From assembly GCA_964036665.1 (NCBI GenBank), contig OZ038526.1:17670001-17734000 (forward strand): a stretch of DNA of 64,000 bases. Direction: 5' to 3'. The DNA is from Gordius sp. MW1. Taxonomy: Eukaryota > Nematomorpha > Gordioida > Gordea > Gordiidae. The notes beneath the pieces are model-generated. The model did no database searches, had not been told where the DNA came from, and saw only the letters and a program-made list of their open reading frames with translations. Position 1 is the stretch's first letter. Every line of letters begins with the position of its first letter. Positions 45,605 through 57,470 of the stretch are shown in pieces. The position numbers and the translations under genes are program-made.

Positions 45605-46665
45605 TCATTAGGTTGACAATTAAACTTAAATTTTGCCAACCACCTAAAGAAGTCAAAAGTGTGCTTATAGGGCTAAAAAAACGAAGCAGACCCTCAAAGG
45701 CTAAATCAGCCTTTATTGTTCAGTAATGGTAAGTTTAGATTGTTTAACATTGATTATATAACAAATTTTAGGTTTTTGAAATAAAAGTTGTCTCCAACAA
45801 AATTTGTCTATTTTTCTTTTTAAATTGTTAATTATTATTATTTATCTGTATTTGTAAATATTTGTAATTATATTCAAATAAAAATTTTTTATTTCCCTTT
45901 ATAAAGTTTAACATTGATAAATCTCAACGAAATTTGCAAAAAAAATACATTATAAACATGTAAAATTTAAGAAGGGAAAGGCAGAGCATTTTAGAATGGG
46001 AATTATAGGTCATTACATTTCATAGCTTTTTTAATTTGCCATTTATTTATTTGAAGGGAGAGAAAGGAAAACTAGGGAAAAAATTCAAAACACTAAGATA
46101 CCTTCTAACGTTCTAACCTTTAAAAATTTAACAATCAGGTCTCCAATCTATTTAATTTAGCCAAAATAAACTATTTCAATTTCCACACACTCAATTTAAC
46201 TCTTTTTTTACAAAATATTAGTGCTAAATAGATTAAGATTGAGTATTATTTAATAAAATTACTGAGCATTTTTTTGAAAATTCTGAGCATTTTGGATTTA
46301 TAACTGAGCAATATTAAGATTATTTACTGAGCATTTTGGAATTTTTTACTGAGCATATTAATAAAATACTGAGCATATTTTACTGAGCATTTTTAATTTT
46401 TTACTGAGCATTTAAATAACATCCTTTTAAAAACTAATTCTTAATACTTTGCATAATTAAAAAAATCACTGAGCAAGATTCAAATAAAAAACTGAACAAA
46501 TGAATTTTATACTGAACAAATAGTTAAATTATTGAACATTAAATTATTTACTGAGCATTTAATTATTCTACTGAGCATTTGTTTATTCAACTGAGCATTT
46601 GAATATTCTACTGAGCAAAAAAGGAATTAATTACTGAGCACAATAATTTGTTCTCTTTATAAAAT
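45605..46665. repeat. ACTGAGCA array block, right (rearranged)
   Basis: The segment 45,612-46,420 is the reverse complement of about 42,440-43,205, while 46,430-46,650 matches 43,215-43,432 in direct orientation. So two thirds of the unit are inverted relative to the last third when compared with the left block. Words actgagcattt recur at 20-30-base intervals. Confidence 0.75.
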
Positions 46666-46669
46666 ATGT

Positions 46670-47330
46670 TTACTTAAAACTTAATTAAAACATTGCTACA
46701 TAAATATTTTGATGGACATCGGCTGCATTCTAGTAATATTTTTCTATTATATGATTTTTAAACGTTTTAAAATGTTTATCCCTAAATGCATCAGCAATTA
46801 ATCTATTAAAATATTGTGAACTAGAGCGGTTTTGCCAGTGCTTAAAATATTTCAAAGAAACTCTGGCCAAATTTTCTAGAAAGCTCAAATACTAACTTTT
46901 TTCTGACCTATTAGGAATAAAATTAAAGATTAAAAGTTTCATTTGAAAAAATCATTCGACTAATATAGGATTAGATTTTTTTTGTGATAATAAAATATTG
47001 CTATATTTGTTTTAACCAATATGTCATTAATTTAATGCTTATTTTTTAATAGTGGAATTTGATATCGCATAATTTCGGGCCAAGGGGTAAATTTAATATT
47101 TTGGGCCGGGCAGTTCGGGCAGCCCTAATGTTTCGGGCGGACCCGGGCTGACAATTAGAAGGGTTCAGGGGGGGGGCAATGAAGTCAAAAAAATGAATTT
47201 TGAATCGACATATCTAAAAAACTTGACGTATAGGAAAAAAACGAAAAACATATTTGTGTTCACCACAAAAAACTCTATCAGAATATGTTGACCGTTTCCC
47301 GGTTGATTTTTTTTGTTGACCCGTGTATTA
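46670..47330. other. No recognisable gene; repeat margin
   Basis: AT-rich sequence with the second CGGGC-rich cluster at 47,085-47,158 (ggccgggcagttcgggcagc). No supported reading frame. Confidence 0.5.
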
Positions 47331-47339
47331 ACGTTTAAA

Positions 47340-48610
47340 TCACCCCCGTGTGAAATTTTCGAATCCATATGTGTACGTTCGAATCGAATATATACGCTGC
47401 TAAGATTCGAAAATCGGAATCAATCCTTAAAAAAATCGAAATTTTTTTAAGTTTAATTTAAATAGACTAGACTCAAACACTTATCTGCTTTTTTCTTACC
47501 GCATTTTAGTTATTTATCATGCTACAATTTTAAAAAGTTTAATTTAAAATTTTTCAGACTTACATAAGTTATGGGGAACGTGGATCACAATTTGGCTATA
47601 TGTAAAGAATTTGACCCACCAATTAATTACATAAAGGCAAAACTTGACATAGTTGTCAGGTGGAACAGCACCTAAAAAGGCTATTTTAGTAAGGCAGGCA
47701 TTGGATTTAGCCTAATAAGTATCCAACATTGAATCGGAACAAATTGAAAAGGTTAAATTGATACTTTTTCCCTTTTACAGTGCAACTAATTTAATATCCG
47801 GGGGGGGCAAATCCCACAATGAACTTGGTATTACCAGTATATTATGAACCAGGCATAGATAATCAAGCTGTCAAAATGGCTAAACAGAAAATAGAAGTTA
47901 TATGGCATTCAATAAAAGGATAGTCTTAATAGCGAGTGTCGTCGATTTAAGGCTTAAAATTTAAATGTTCATCACTAGTACATGGCATATCCTAAAGAGA
48001 AATTAAAGATGACTTGGAAACTTCTATAGGAAGTCAGCCCGATTTTGAATCAACTAGCGAGGTATCAACACTGGATCGTCAATTAAGAGTGGCAAGGTCA
48101 AGAGTCTTGGAGACATTTTTGACAAACCACGTGTGGCCTTTAATGTTGAGCCTTTGCAATGGTGGAAATCAAATCAACGTCGTTTTCCAGCCATCCAAAA
48201 AATGGCAAAAAATCTTCTCTCTATACCTAAATCCTTTACCCCGTGCGAAAGATTGTTTTCAACCGGGACCAATTTATTGAACAAACACAAGCAATCGTTT
48301 AAGGAAGAAAGTGTTAGGAAGATAATTTGCCTTAAAAGTTGGCTAAAAACCGCCTTTAATATTATTTTCAATGTGTGTATTTTTGTTAAATATCTTTCAT
48401 ATAAATTTTTCAAATGTATATGCAAATTAAAAATCATAGTAGGCTTTTTAATGTGTTTTTAAATAAAAACTTAATATCTATTCGAATCGATTTCGAATCC
48501 TTAAATTTTTTTCCAATCGAATTTGAATCTTCATTTTAATATTCGACGAATCTCGAATTCGATTTTTTTTAAATCAAATTCGAATCGAATAACATATTCG
48601 AAATCCAGAG
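47340..48610 (+). mobile_element. hAT remnant with TTCGAAT subterminal repeats
   Basis: Both ends are rich in ttcgaatcgaat-type words (47,358-47,420 and 48,478-48,605). Between them lies the C-terminal part of a hAT transposase in two frames. The exact ends and target duplication cannot be set. Same architecture as the elements at 7,357 and 7,695, with a different repeat word. Confidence 0.7.
48010..48355 (+). pseudogene. hAT transposase C-terminal domain (ZBED-like), frameshifted
   Basis: The dimerisation domain is plain: PLQWWKSNQRRFPAIQKMAK then PCERLFSTGTNLLNKHK and KIICLKSWL, matching the family WW-x-N...FP-x-L...SERLFS...I-x-L-x-x-WL. The upstream frame, with DFESTSEVSTLDRQL, is out of phase, so at least one frameshift lies near 48,130. 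No upstream catalytic domain is readable. Confidence 0.8.
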
Positions 48611-48953
48611 GCGTAGTTTAAATAGGGAAAACACTTGACTTATATTAGTACTTACTCCTCAATTTTAGAAATGGAATATTTTAGGTATATAAGCAGAATT
48701 AATTCCTTTTTATTTTTTAACACGCACAAGGATTAGAAACCTTTAACCTATAATTGAATTACCTAGGGTATTTAAATATTTCTATCTATTATTCTATCAA
48801 TGATAGGATAGTATAATTCAATTTTGAAATTAATTAAAAATTTGGATTTTAATAAAAAAAATTTATATTAAATTATGGAATTATGTCGACTCAGCAGTTT
48901 TATAAAATTCGCATCCTTTATTGTCTTATACAGCTTCTTTATTTGTAATATTA

Positions 48954-49098
48954 TATGGGCGTAACCAGGTTTTGGATTAGGGGGGGGGGGCGAAAATTGA
49001 TTAAGTTCAATTAGAGGGGGGGGGGGAGGCAAAACATAATTTTTTTAATTTTTAAAGGTTTTTGCATTGAAAATTTTTTTGTCATTTCTACGCCCATG
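48954..49098. mobile_element. MITE of the CATGGGCGTAGCC family, copy 5
   Basis: Ends tatgggcgtaaccagg and ctacgcccatg. It is flanked by an exact 8-bp duplication, taatatta (48946-48953 and 49099-49106). Confidence 0.85.
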
Positions 49099-49567
49099 TA
49101 ATATTATAATTAAAAGTCTCTGATAAAGTTTAAAAAAAATTGCTTAAGGGGTCAAAGATTTTCCCTGGGGGGGGCCATGGGGCCAGGTTTTTGCTCTTCC
49201 ACGCCCCCCCCCCCTAGCTGCGCCAATAGACTTGAGGGTGGCGGTAAATATTGTGACATATGTTTTAGAGCTTAAAAATTTAAACCATTTTTAAATTTAT
49301 CCCCCTAAAGCAACATAAAGATATTGCGCAAACAGTACGGCTAACTAAATTGGTCGCACTAATAATTTTAATTTCTATGCAATTTTTGTTTTAGATTAAT
49401 TTTGATATTGCTGTCTCATGAATGATCTTTTTACCTAACAAAAACTTTTATTTTACCTTTTATTAGAGAATAGTGCAATAGAATTATGGTTACTAAATTT
49501 TAACAATATACTATCCTACATATGCAATGAGTGTTTACTAATTATATGTTCATGTTTTATAATAAAA

Positions 49568-49732
49568 CATGGGCGTAGCCAAGTTTTGGATAGGGGGGGG
49601 GGGCAAAACGTTTAAAAGTTCAATTAGAGGGGGGCAAAACATTAATTTTTTTAATTTTTCAACGTTTTTACATTGGAAATTTTGTTTTCCGTAATTTAGG
49701 GGGCCGTCCCCTCCCCCCTGGCTACGCCCATG
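49568..49732. mobile_element. MITE of the CATGGGCGTAGCC family, copy 6
   Basis: Ends catgggcgtagcca and tggctacgcccatg, with an exact 8-bp duplication, taataaaa (49560-49567 and 49733-49740). This and copy 5 define the family's ends and duplication length best. Confidence 0.9.
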
Positions 49733-50397
49733 TAATAAAATGTTCAAACAAGTTTTATTCACTTCGGGTCAAAATATATAAACTAATCCTAACCTTTGAG
49801 TTTAAATAAGACAGTATATATAGGCAAAGATATGTTAATTTTAATATCTATCCATAATTTTACATTGCTAATTAATTTATAATCTAGATTATTTAACGTT
49901 GAATTGATAGATATTTAAAAATATAGCCGGTTCAAATAGTTCCTAAAATAACTAATATTTGTGGTCCAATATATTAAAAATATGATTATTAAATCCTTAA
50001 ATTCGGATTTTTGCAAAATGTAATATAGGCAAGGGTTAGGGTTAGATTTAGTGTTCGCATCTAGTTGCCTAATACATGAGTATTTATGTCCATTATATAT
50101 TATGGGTCCAAATCGTTTTATTTATACACAACCCTCCATCCCTCTCCCTTTTCTCTCCCCCGCTCACTCTATGCAACCCTCAAATCACTAGATCTCACTC
50201 GTCTGGTCTGTCTGGCTATGTCTCTCTTTAGAATAAACATGGCCTCCGTTTTAAGAAATAAAAAATAATTAATATGGCAGTTTATTTATAATGAAGTAAA
50301 TTGAATATATTTGCATTAAAGAATTCGTTAACCTCTCAAAAACATCCCAATATAAACATCGGGCCGGTGTAGGGTTGTCAGATTCAAGTATTGTCAG

Positions 50398-53300
50398 CAG
50401 GGTTTCTTTCAGGGGGGAGCCCGGGGGGTATTACCCCCCGGGCAATTTCAAATGCCCCCCCGGGGAGTTTTGACTGAAGAAAGCATGATTCATGAACTCA
50501 AGTTCCATCATGAAGTAATAAATTATATTAATAAGCTAAAATTGAAATTCAATAAATTATTTTAATTTGTCAATAAAAAAAATATAAAATTGGCGAAATT
50601 AAATTTTTTTTACAAATCAGGTGGTAATCATTCATAAACATAAATAAATTTTGAATTGCATGTTTGGAAATCATAAAAGAACTCTTTTACACTACTTTAG
50701 TAAAAAGGAAAAGCCTAATAAAAAAGATGGTAAATATGATTTAATTTGGAATAATTTTAATTATGCAACAGGTGAAGATATGAATAATTGTTCTGTAGAA
50801 AAAACTCTGGTTTGTTCCATTCAATGTTATAATGAAAAGGATGGTATTTATATTTATATTGGTCATTTTAAATGTATATTAATATTAACTAATGATAATT
50901 TGCTTGCAAGTTGCAAGCATATAAAAAAGATCTTTTTTGCTTAATAAATTTATGTATTATGAAAAGGTGAGGATAATTCTGTGGAGAAACTGGTTTATTC
51001 CATAGATTGTCAAAATGAAAAAGATGGTATTTACATTTATACACACAAAATAATGTTTATAACTAATGATAATAGCTTCCAGCAGTGAAATTAACAATAA
51101 CATGAACTCTGAAAGAGGCAAGAAAGATTAGATTTTAAGTATTATATATATTTTCATGTTTTAGGTCAAGATGAAAATTGTAATTCTGCTGGAGTGGGGA
51201 AAACTGTCTCTTCTTTTTCTTATGATAAAAATGCTGGTAATTAAAATTATGCAAGTTGTTTTTTTTTTATTAATTTATATTGATAAAGATGAATGTATTG
51301 GCAGCTCTACTAATTGCTCAGTCTCTGAAAGTGAAAAGCATGGGAAAAATTTAAAACTTAAACCATCATATAAATTTATGATTTCATGGACATCTAAATA
51401 CAAATGGCTAATTTTTGATGAAGCCTTAGGTGGGGCTTTATGCTCTGTTCTATTTACAACAAAAACGATTTATTTATTCAACAAAAAACAAAGGGTGTGT
51501 TCATTAATGTCCCGTTTACAAATTACAGAAAAGCGACAGGAGAAAGAGGAAAGCTTTTAAAACATGAACGATCTGAATACCATAGAAAGGCAATGGCCTT
51601 TGAAAATATGCGCCATAAACACCAGCCGGTTCATGCTATCCTTAATCATCAATCTGATGCTGAAATTGCGGAAAAGCAAGCTTTCAAAATATTGATGAAA
51701 AGTCTATACTTCCTAATCAAGGAAGATGTTTCCTATACAACGAAATATGAAACCATTATAAAAAATTTGATGGCCCCCTGCATTTCAGACTTAGCAAAAT
51801 GGTTAAATAAACGAAGTGAACGTTCTACATATTGTAGTAAAGATACCGCCAACGAGTTATTGCAATCAATGGGCGAGGTTCTTGATAAAATAATAATTGC
51901 AGAACTTAAAGGCAAAGATTTTTCTTGGCAGATGAATCAACCAATATTGCCAACCAATCCGAACTTTCGATATGTGTTAGGTATGTCTCTGAGGGTGCGA
52001 TTATAGAAAAGTTTTTGTGTATAGTCCCCCTTTTAAACACTTGTTCGGATACAATTTTTAATTGTATTGAAAACCAAATTAATAAAAGGGGCCTCTCTCT
52101 ATATAACATTGTTGCTTGTGGATTTGATGGGGCTGCAAACTTTTCAGGCTGTATTTCTGGAGTACACAAACTGATTTCTAAAAAAATTGGGAGAGATGTC
52201 CTTTAAATTCATTGCAGAGCCCATGTCTTATCTCTTGCAGTTACAAGTGCAAGAAATAAATTTCCTTATGTCAAAAGATTTTTTTTTATCGTGAATGACA
52301 TATATAAACTCTTCCATCAGTCACCTAAAAGAGAAAATATTTTTCATGAAATCCAACAGATCTTGGAAGAACCTATTCTCAAGATTCCCCAGCCTACCGA
52401 TATACGTTAGCTCAGTCATCACAATACTCTAAACGCCATTAAAAGAGCTTATGGGTCTATAATGATGACCTGTGAACATCTCCATAAAGATGGGGCAGAT
52501 TTAGCCTCCTTAGCAGGAGGCATACTCCTTGAAATGCGGAAATCCAGCTTCTTATTGACGTTTTGTTTGTTAGTTGATATATTGGGTTCCGTATCTCAAT
52601 TAAGCAAATGTCTACAAAAAGCTGACCTACCAGTGGAATCTCTTCCGTCATTAATAACGTCGGTAACGTCTCATTTAGAATCCATTTATGACAATATAGT
52701 AGGACTTGAAAATAATGATTTTTTTATAAATTATTATGCCTTAATGACAAAAGTATCACTGAAATGTGACATTTGTGAAAATAAAGCCTGCAAAGAATCT
52801 CTGGGAAAGTTTACTAAGACTGTTATATCTGAAATTAATAATAGGTTCAATAAATCTACAGTTGAGCTTATTTCAGGATGCCCATTTTTCCAGAGTTTTG
52901 AAAGGCTCCAACAGATCCGAGAATCTGACGTAAAAATGATGTGTCGTCATTTTCACGACGTTGACGAAGAATATCTTTATGCCGACATAAAATCATTCAA
53001 ATTTCTTGCAGCTACTTTGAATGGACCAGAATCAGAAACACCTTTAAAATTTATTCAAAAATGCAATTTGGGGTATGAAGAGTTGAAACGGTTCGGTGCC
53101 AAACTAATGACAATACCTTTGTCAACGGCGACTGTTGAAAGGTCCTTTAGTGCAATGAACCGAATTATGGTTGCATTAAGAAACAGGCTAGGGGAGATAT
53201 CTTTAGACCACTGTATGAGAATATCTATAGAAGGGGCTGACCTTCCTACTGAAGAATATCTAGATATGGCGATGAAGGAGTATGCCTTTAAAAAACAAAG

Positions 53301-53530
53301 AAGAATTCGGTTACTTTCTTAAAAGAACACTTGCCCGTTAAAATATTACATGTAGAACATGTATTTATTTAATGATTATGCGTGTATGTATATATTTATA
53401 TATCACTTATATCACCAATAAAAATCAGTAAATATTATACAAAATGGTTTAGAAATTAAAAAAAAATTTTACCCCCCCCCCCGGAAATTGAAAATACACC
53501 CCAGGAGCATTTTTTCTGAAAGAAACCCTG
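50398..53530 (+). mobile_element. hAT transposon, inverted pair copy 1
   Basis: A 3,133-bp element with inverted ends cagggtttctttca and tgaaagaaaccctg, followed by G/C runs. It encodes a hAT transposase with a zinc-finger N-terminus. Copy 2 at 53,590-56,726 is nearly identical and inverted. Its right flank is attactta, which matches the reverse complement of copy 2's right flank, not its own left flank. Confidence 0.9.
50651..53322 (+). pseudogene. hAT transposase (ZMYM/DUF4371-like) in copy 1, broken
   Basis: Pieces in order: a first frame of 97 residues (MFGNHKRTLLHYF, 50,651-50,944), which may be a separate exon; a TTF-type zinc-finger region (51,171-51,560); a catalytic region with ESTNIANQSEL and GFDGAANFSG (51,925-52,206); and an intact 286-residue C-terminal part (52,462-53,322) ending in the dimerisation domain (IPLSTATVERSFSAMNRI, LDHCMRISIEG). 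Defects relative to copy 2: a frameshift in the zinc finger near 51,450, a deletion near 51,928, TAA at 52,204-52,206, TAG at 52,408-52,410. Confidence 0.85.
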
Positions 53531-53589
53531 ATTACTTAGCGATGTGAGATCACACTAAATGGCAGCACACGCAAGAAGGCCGGTGTCAG
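53531..53589. other. 59-bp spacer between the inverted hAT copies
   Basis: Begins attacttagcg and ends ggccggtgtcag. Its left 8 bases equal the reverse complement of the 8 bases right of copy 2. Its right end resembles the sequence left of copy 1 (gggccggtgt...gtcag). Confidence 0.8.
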
Positions 53590-56500
53590 CAGGGTTTCTT
53601 TCAGAAAAAATGCTCCGGGGGTGTATTTTCAATTTCCGGGGGGGGGGGGGGGTAAAATTTTTTTTAATTTCTAAACCATTTTGTATAATATTTACTGATT
53701 TTTATTGGTGACATATAAATAGATACATACACGCATAATCATTAAATAAATACATGTTCTACATGTAATATTTTAACGGGCAAGTGTTCTTTTAAGAAAG
53801 TAACCGAATTCTTCTTTGTTTTTTAAAGGCATACTCCTTCCTCGCCATATCTAGATATTCTTCAGTAGGAAGGTCAGCCCCTTCTATAGAAATTCTCATA
53901 CAGTGGTCTAAAGATATCTCCCCTAGCCTGTTTCTTAATGCAACCATAATTCGGTTCATTGCACTAAAGGACCTTTCAACAGTCGCCGTTGACAAAGGTA
54001 TTGTCATTAGTTTGGCACCGAACCGTTTCAACTCTTCATACCCCAAATTGCATTTTTGAATAAATTTTAAAGGTGTTTCTGATTCTGGTCCATTCAAAGT
54101 AGCTGCAAGAAATTTGAATGATTTTATGTCGGCATAAAGATATTCTTCGTCAACGTCGTGAAAATGACGACACATCATTTTTACGTCAGATTCTCGGATC
54201 TGTTGGAGCCTTTCAAAACTCTGGAAAAATGAGCATCCTGAAATAAGCTCAACTGCAGATTTATTGAACCTATTATTAATTTCAGATATAACAGTCTTAG
54301 TAAACTTTCCCAGATTCTTTGCAGGCTTTATTTTCACTAATGTCACATTTCAGTGATACTTTTGTCATTAAGGCATAATAATTTATAAAAAAATCATTAT
54401 TTTCAAGTCCTACTATATTGTCATAAATGGATTCTAAATGAGACGTTACCGACGTTATTAATGACGGAAGGGATTCCACTGGTAGGTCAGCTTTTTGTAG
54501 ACATTTGCTTAATTGAGATACGGAACCCAATATATCAACTAACAAACAAAGCGTCAATAAGAAGCTGGATTTCCGCATTTCAAGGAGTATGCCTCCTGCT
54601 AAGGAGGCTAAATCTGCCCCATCTTTATGGAGATGTTCACAGGTCATCATTATAGACCCATAAGCTCTTTTAATGGCGTTTAGAGTATTGTAATGACTGA
54701 GCCAACGTATATCGGTAGGCTGGGGAATCTTGAGAATAGGTTCTTCCAAGATCTGTTGGATTTCATGAAAAATATTTTATCTTTTAGGTGACTGATGGAA
54801 GAGTTTATATATGTCATTCACGATAAAAAAAAATCTTTTGACATAAGGAAATTTATTTCTTGCACTTGTAACTGCAAGAGATAAGACATGGGCTCTGCAA
54901 TGAATGTAAAGGACATCTCTCCCAATTTTTTTAGAAATCAGTTTGTGTACTCCAGAAATACAGCCTGAAAAGTTTGCGGCCCCATCAAATCCACAAGCAA
55001 CAATGTTATATAGAGAGAGGCCCCTTTTATTAATTTGGTTTTCAATACAATTAAAAATTGTATCCGAACAAGTGTTTAAAAGGGGGACTATACACAAAAA
55101 CTTTTCTATAATCGCACCCTCAGAGACATACCTAACACATATCGAAAGTTCGGATTGGTTGGCAATATTGGTTGATTCATCTGCCATTAAAGAAAAATCT
55201 TTGCCTTTAAGTTCTGCAATTATTATTTTATCAAGAACCTCGCCCATTGATTGCAATAACTCGTTGGCGGTATCTTTACTACAATATGTAGAACGTTCAC
55301 TTCGTTTATTTAACCATTTTGCTAAGTCTGAAATGCAGGGGGCCATCAAATTTTTTATAATGGTTTAATATTTCGTTGTATAGAAAACATCTTCCTTGAT
55401 TAGGAAGTATAGACTTTTCATCAATATTTTGAAAGCTTGCTTATTTTCCGCAATTTCAGCATCAGATTGATGATTAAGGATAGCATGAACCGGCTGGTGT
55501 TTATGGCGCATATTTTCAAAGGCCATTGCCTTTCTATGGTATTCAGATCGTTCATGTTTTAAAAGCTTTCCTCTTTCTCCTGTTGCTTTTCTGTAATTTG
55601 TAAACGGGACATTAATGAACACACCCTTTGTTTTTTGTTGAATAAATAAATCGTTTTTGTTGTAAATAGAACAGACAGAGCATAAAGCCCCACCTAAGGC
55701 TTCATCAAAAATTAGCCATTTGTATTTAGATGTCCATGAAATCATAAATTTATATGATGGTTTAAGTTTTAAATTTTTCCCATGCTTTTCACTTTCAGAG
55801 ACTGAGCAATTTAGAGCTGCCAATACATTCATCTTTATCAATATAAATTAATAAAATAAAAACAACTTGCATAATTTTAATTACCAGCATTTTTATCATA
55901 AGAAAAAGAAGAGACAGTTTTCCCCACTCCAGCAGAATTACAATTTTCATCTTGACCTAAAACATGAAAATATATATAATACTTAAAATCTAATCTTTCT
56001 TGCCTCTTTCAGAGTTCATGTTATTGTTAATTTCACTGCTGGAAGCTATTATCATTAGTTATAAACATTATTTTGTGTGTATAAATGTAAATACCATCTT
56101 TTTCATTTTGACAATCTATGGAATAAACCAGTTTCTCCACAGAATTATCCTCACCTTTTCATAATACATAAATTTATTAAGCAAAAAAGATCTTTTTTAT
56201 ATGCTTGCAACTTGCAAGCAAATTATCATTAGTTAATATTAATATACATTTAAAATGACCAATATAAATATAAATACCATCCTTTTCATTATAACATTGA
56301 ATGGAACAAACCAGAGTTTTTTCTACAGAACAATTATTCACATCTTCACCTGTTGCATAATTAAAATTATTCCAAATTAAATCATATTTACCATCTTTTT
56401 TATTAGGCTTTTCCTTTTTACTAAAGTAGTGTAAAAGAGTTCTTTTATGATTTCCAAACATGCAATTCAAAATTTATTTATGTTTATGAATGATTACCAC

Positions 56501-56726
56501 CTGATTTGTAAAAAAAATTTAATTTCGCCAATTTTATATTTTTTTTATTGACAAATTAAAATAATTTATTGAATTTCAATTTTAGCTTATTAATATAATT
56601 TATTACTTCATGATGGAACTTGAGTTCATGAATCATGCTTTCTTCAATCAAAACTCCCTGGGGGGGCATTTGAAATTGCCCGGGGGGGTAATACCCCCCC
56701 TGGGCTCCCCCCTGAAAGAAACCCTG
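53590..56726 (-). mobile_element. hAT transposon, inverted pair copy 2
   Basis: A 3,137-bp element, the same family and almost the same sequence as copy 1, in opposite orientation. Ends cagggtttctttca and gaaagaaaccctg; right flank taagtaat. The G/C runs near the ends differ in length between the copies. Confidence 0.9.
53792..56470 (-). pseudogene. hAT transposase in copy 2, broken elsewhere
   Basis: On the - strand: first frame 56,470-56,177; zinc-finger and linker frame 55,841-55,365, including LCSVCSIYNK and LKHERSEYHRKAM; catalytic frame 55,349-54,777 with LMADESTNIAN, GFDGAANFSG and IHCRAHVLSLAV; then 54,749-54,297 (RWLSHYNTLNAIKRAYGS) and 54,346-53,792 (dimerisation domain). Defects differ from copy 1: GAA to TAA near 55,366, GAA to TAA near 54,778, and a small deletion near 54,310. 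Where copy 1 is broken copy 2 is often intact, and vice versa. Confidence 0.85.
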
Positions 56727-56924
56727 TAAGTAATGGTAACTCATTTATTTCCTTTCATTGTTAATATTTTGCATTTACTTCCTGTTTGATCTTGTAATCG
56801 TAACCATTACTCCAATTTGGACTATCTAATTCTACGACTACTACAACATTTAAAGTTAGTTAATAATATAGAATTATCTTGGTAAAAAAGTTTTTTAATT
56901 GTAAATATATTATTTATATTTAGT

Positions 56925-57470
56925 ATGTCTAACAAATGTATCAATGATCCTAATTCCTTCTGCTACACTTGTGGCAAATACTTTACTAAAAATAAGAAAA
57001 GAAGGAAAATCACAGATTCTATTAGCGATATATACGAAAAATATTTTAAATGCCAAATCACTGGTCAGGATAAACCGTTTGCCCCTCACGTCATGTGTCC
57101 TTCATCTTATTGAGAGATTGGGATAAGCAAAAAATAAAATCCTTAAAATTCACTAAGCCCTTAGTATGGACCAAAGTAAAACCACACGACAGATTGCCAT
57201 TTTTGTATAACTAACATCTACGACCATACAAAAATGAGCAGAACAACCATCTACCCAGATCTTCCTTCCGCAACAAAACCAAATCCTAAAACACAAATTT
57301 TAACAACATATCCATCTCTTGAAAAACCTAAACCTTTACGACAACCTATTTTATTTAGCCAAAATTAGATAATTTTATAAAAGATCTTGGTTTGCCAAAA
57401 AATAAGGCCGAGCTTTGTGCTTCCAGATTTAGTAAGAAAAACCTCCTGGAACCTGGGGTTTAAAACTTTG
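56925..57470 (+). pseudogene. Decayed transposon-associated zinc-finger gene
   Basis: The start reads NDPNSFCYTCGKYFTKNKKR, ITDSISDIYEKYF and DKPFAPHVMC, matching a protein seen in many arthropod genomes near transposons (family form: FCYVCGxF...WAPHxVCxxC). After a stop at 57,113, broken frames continue with YPDLPSATKPNP and then FIKDLGLPKNKAELCASR and KKNLLEPG; the family continues with a GTTFSWYR motif, which is missing here. Stops and shifts show it is dead. The family's function is unknown to me. Confidence 0.6.

Noticed and set aside
54461..55368. + strand frames of 64 and 141 residues
   Set aside because: Antisense to the transposase of hAT copy 2; equivalent shadows occur in copy 1.
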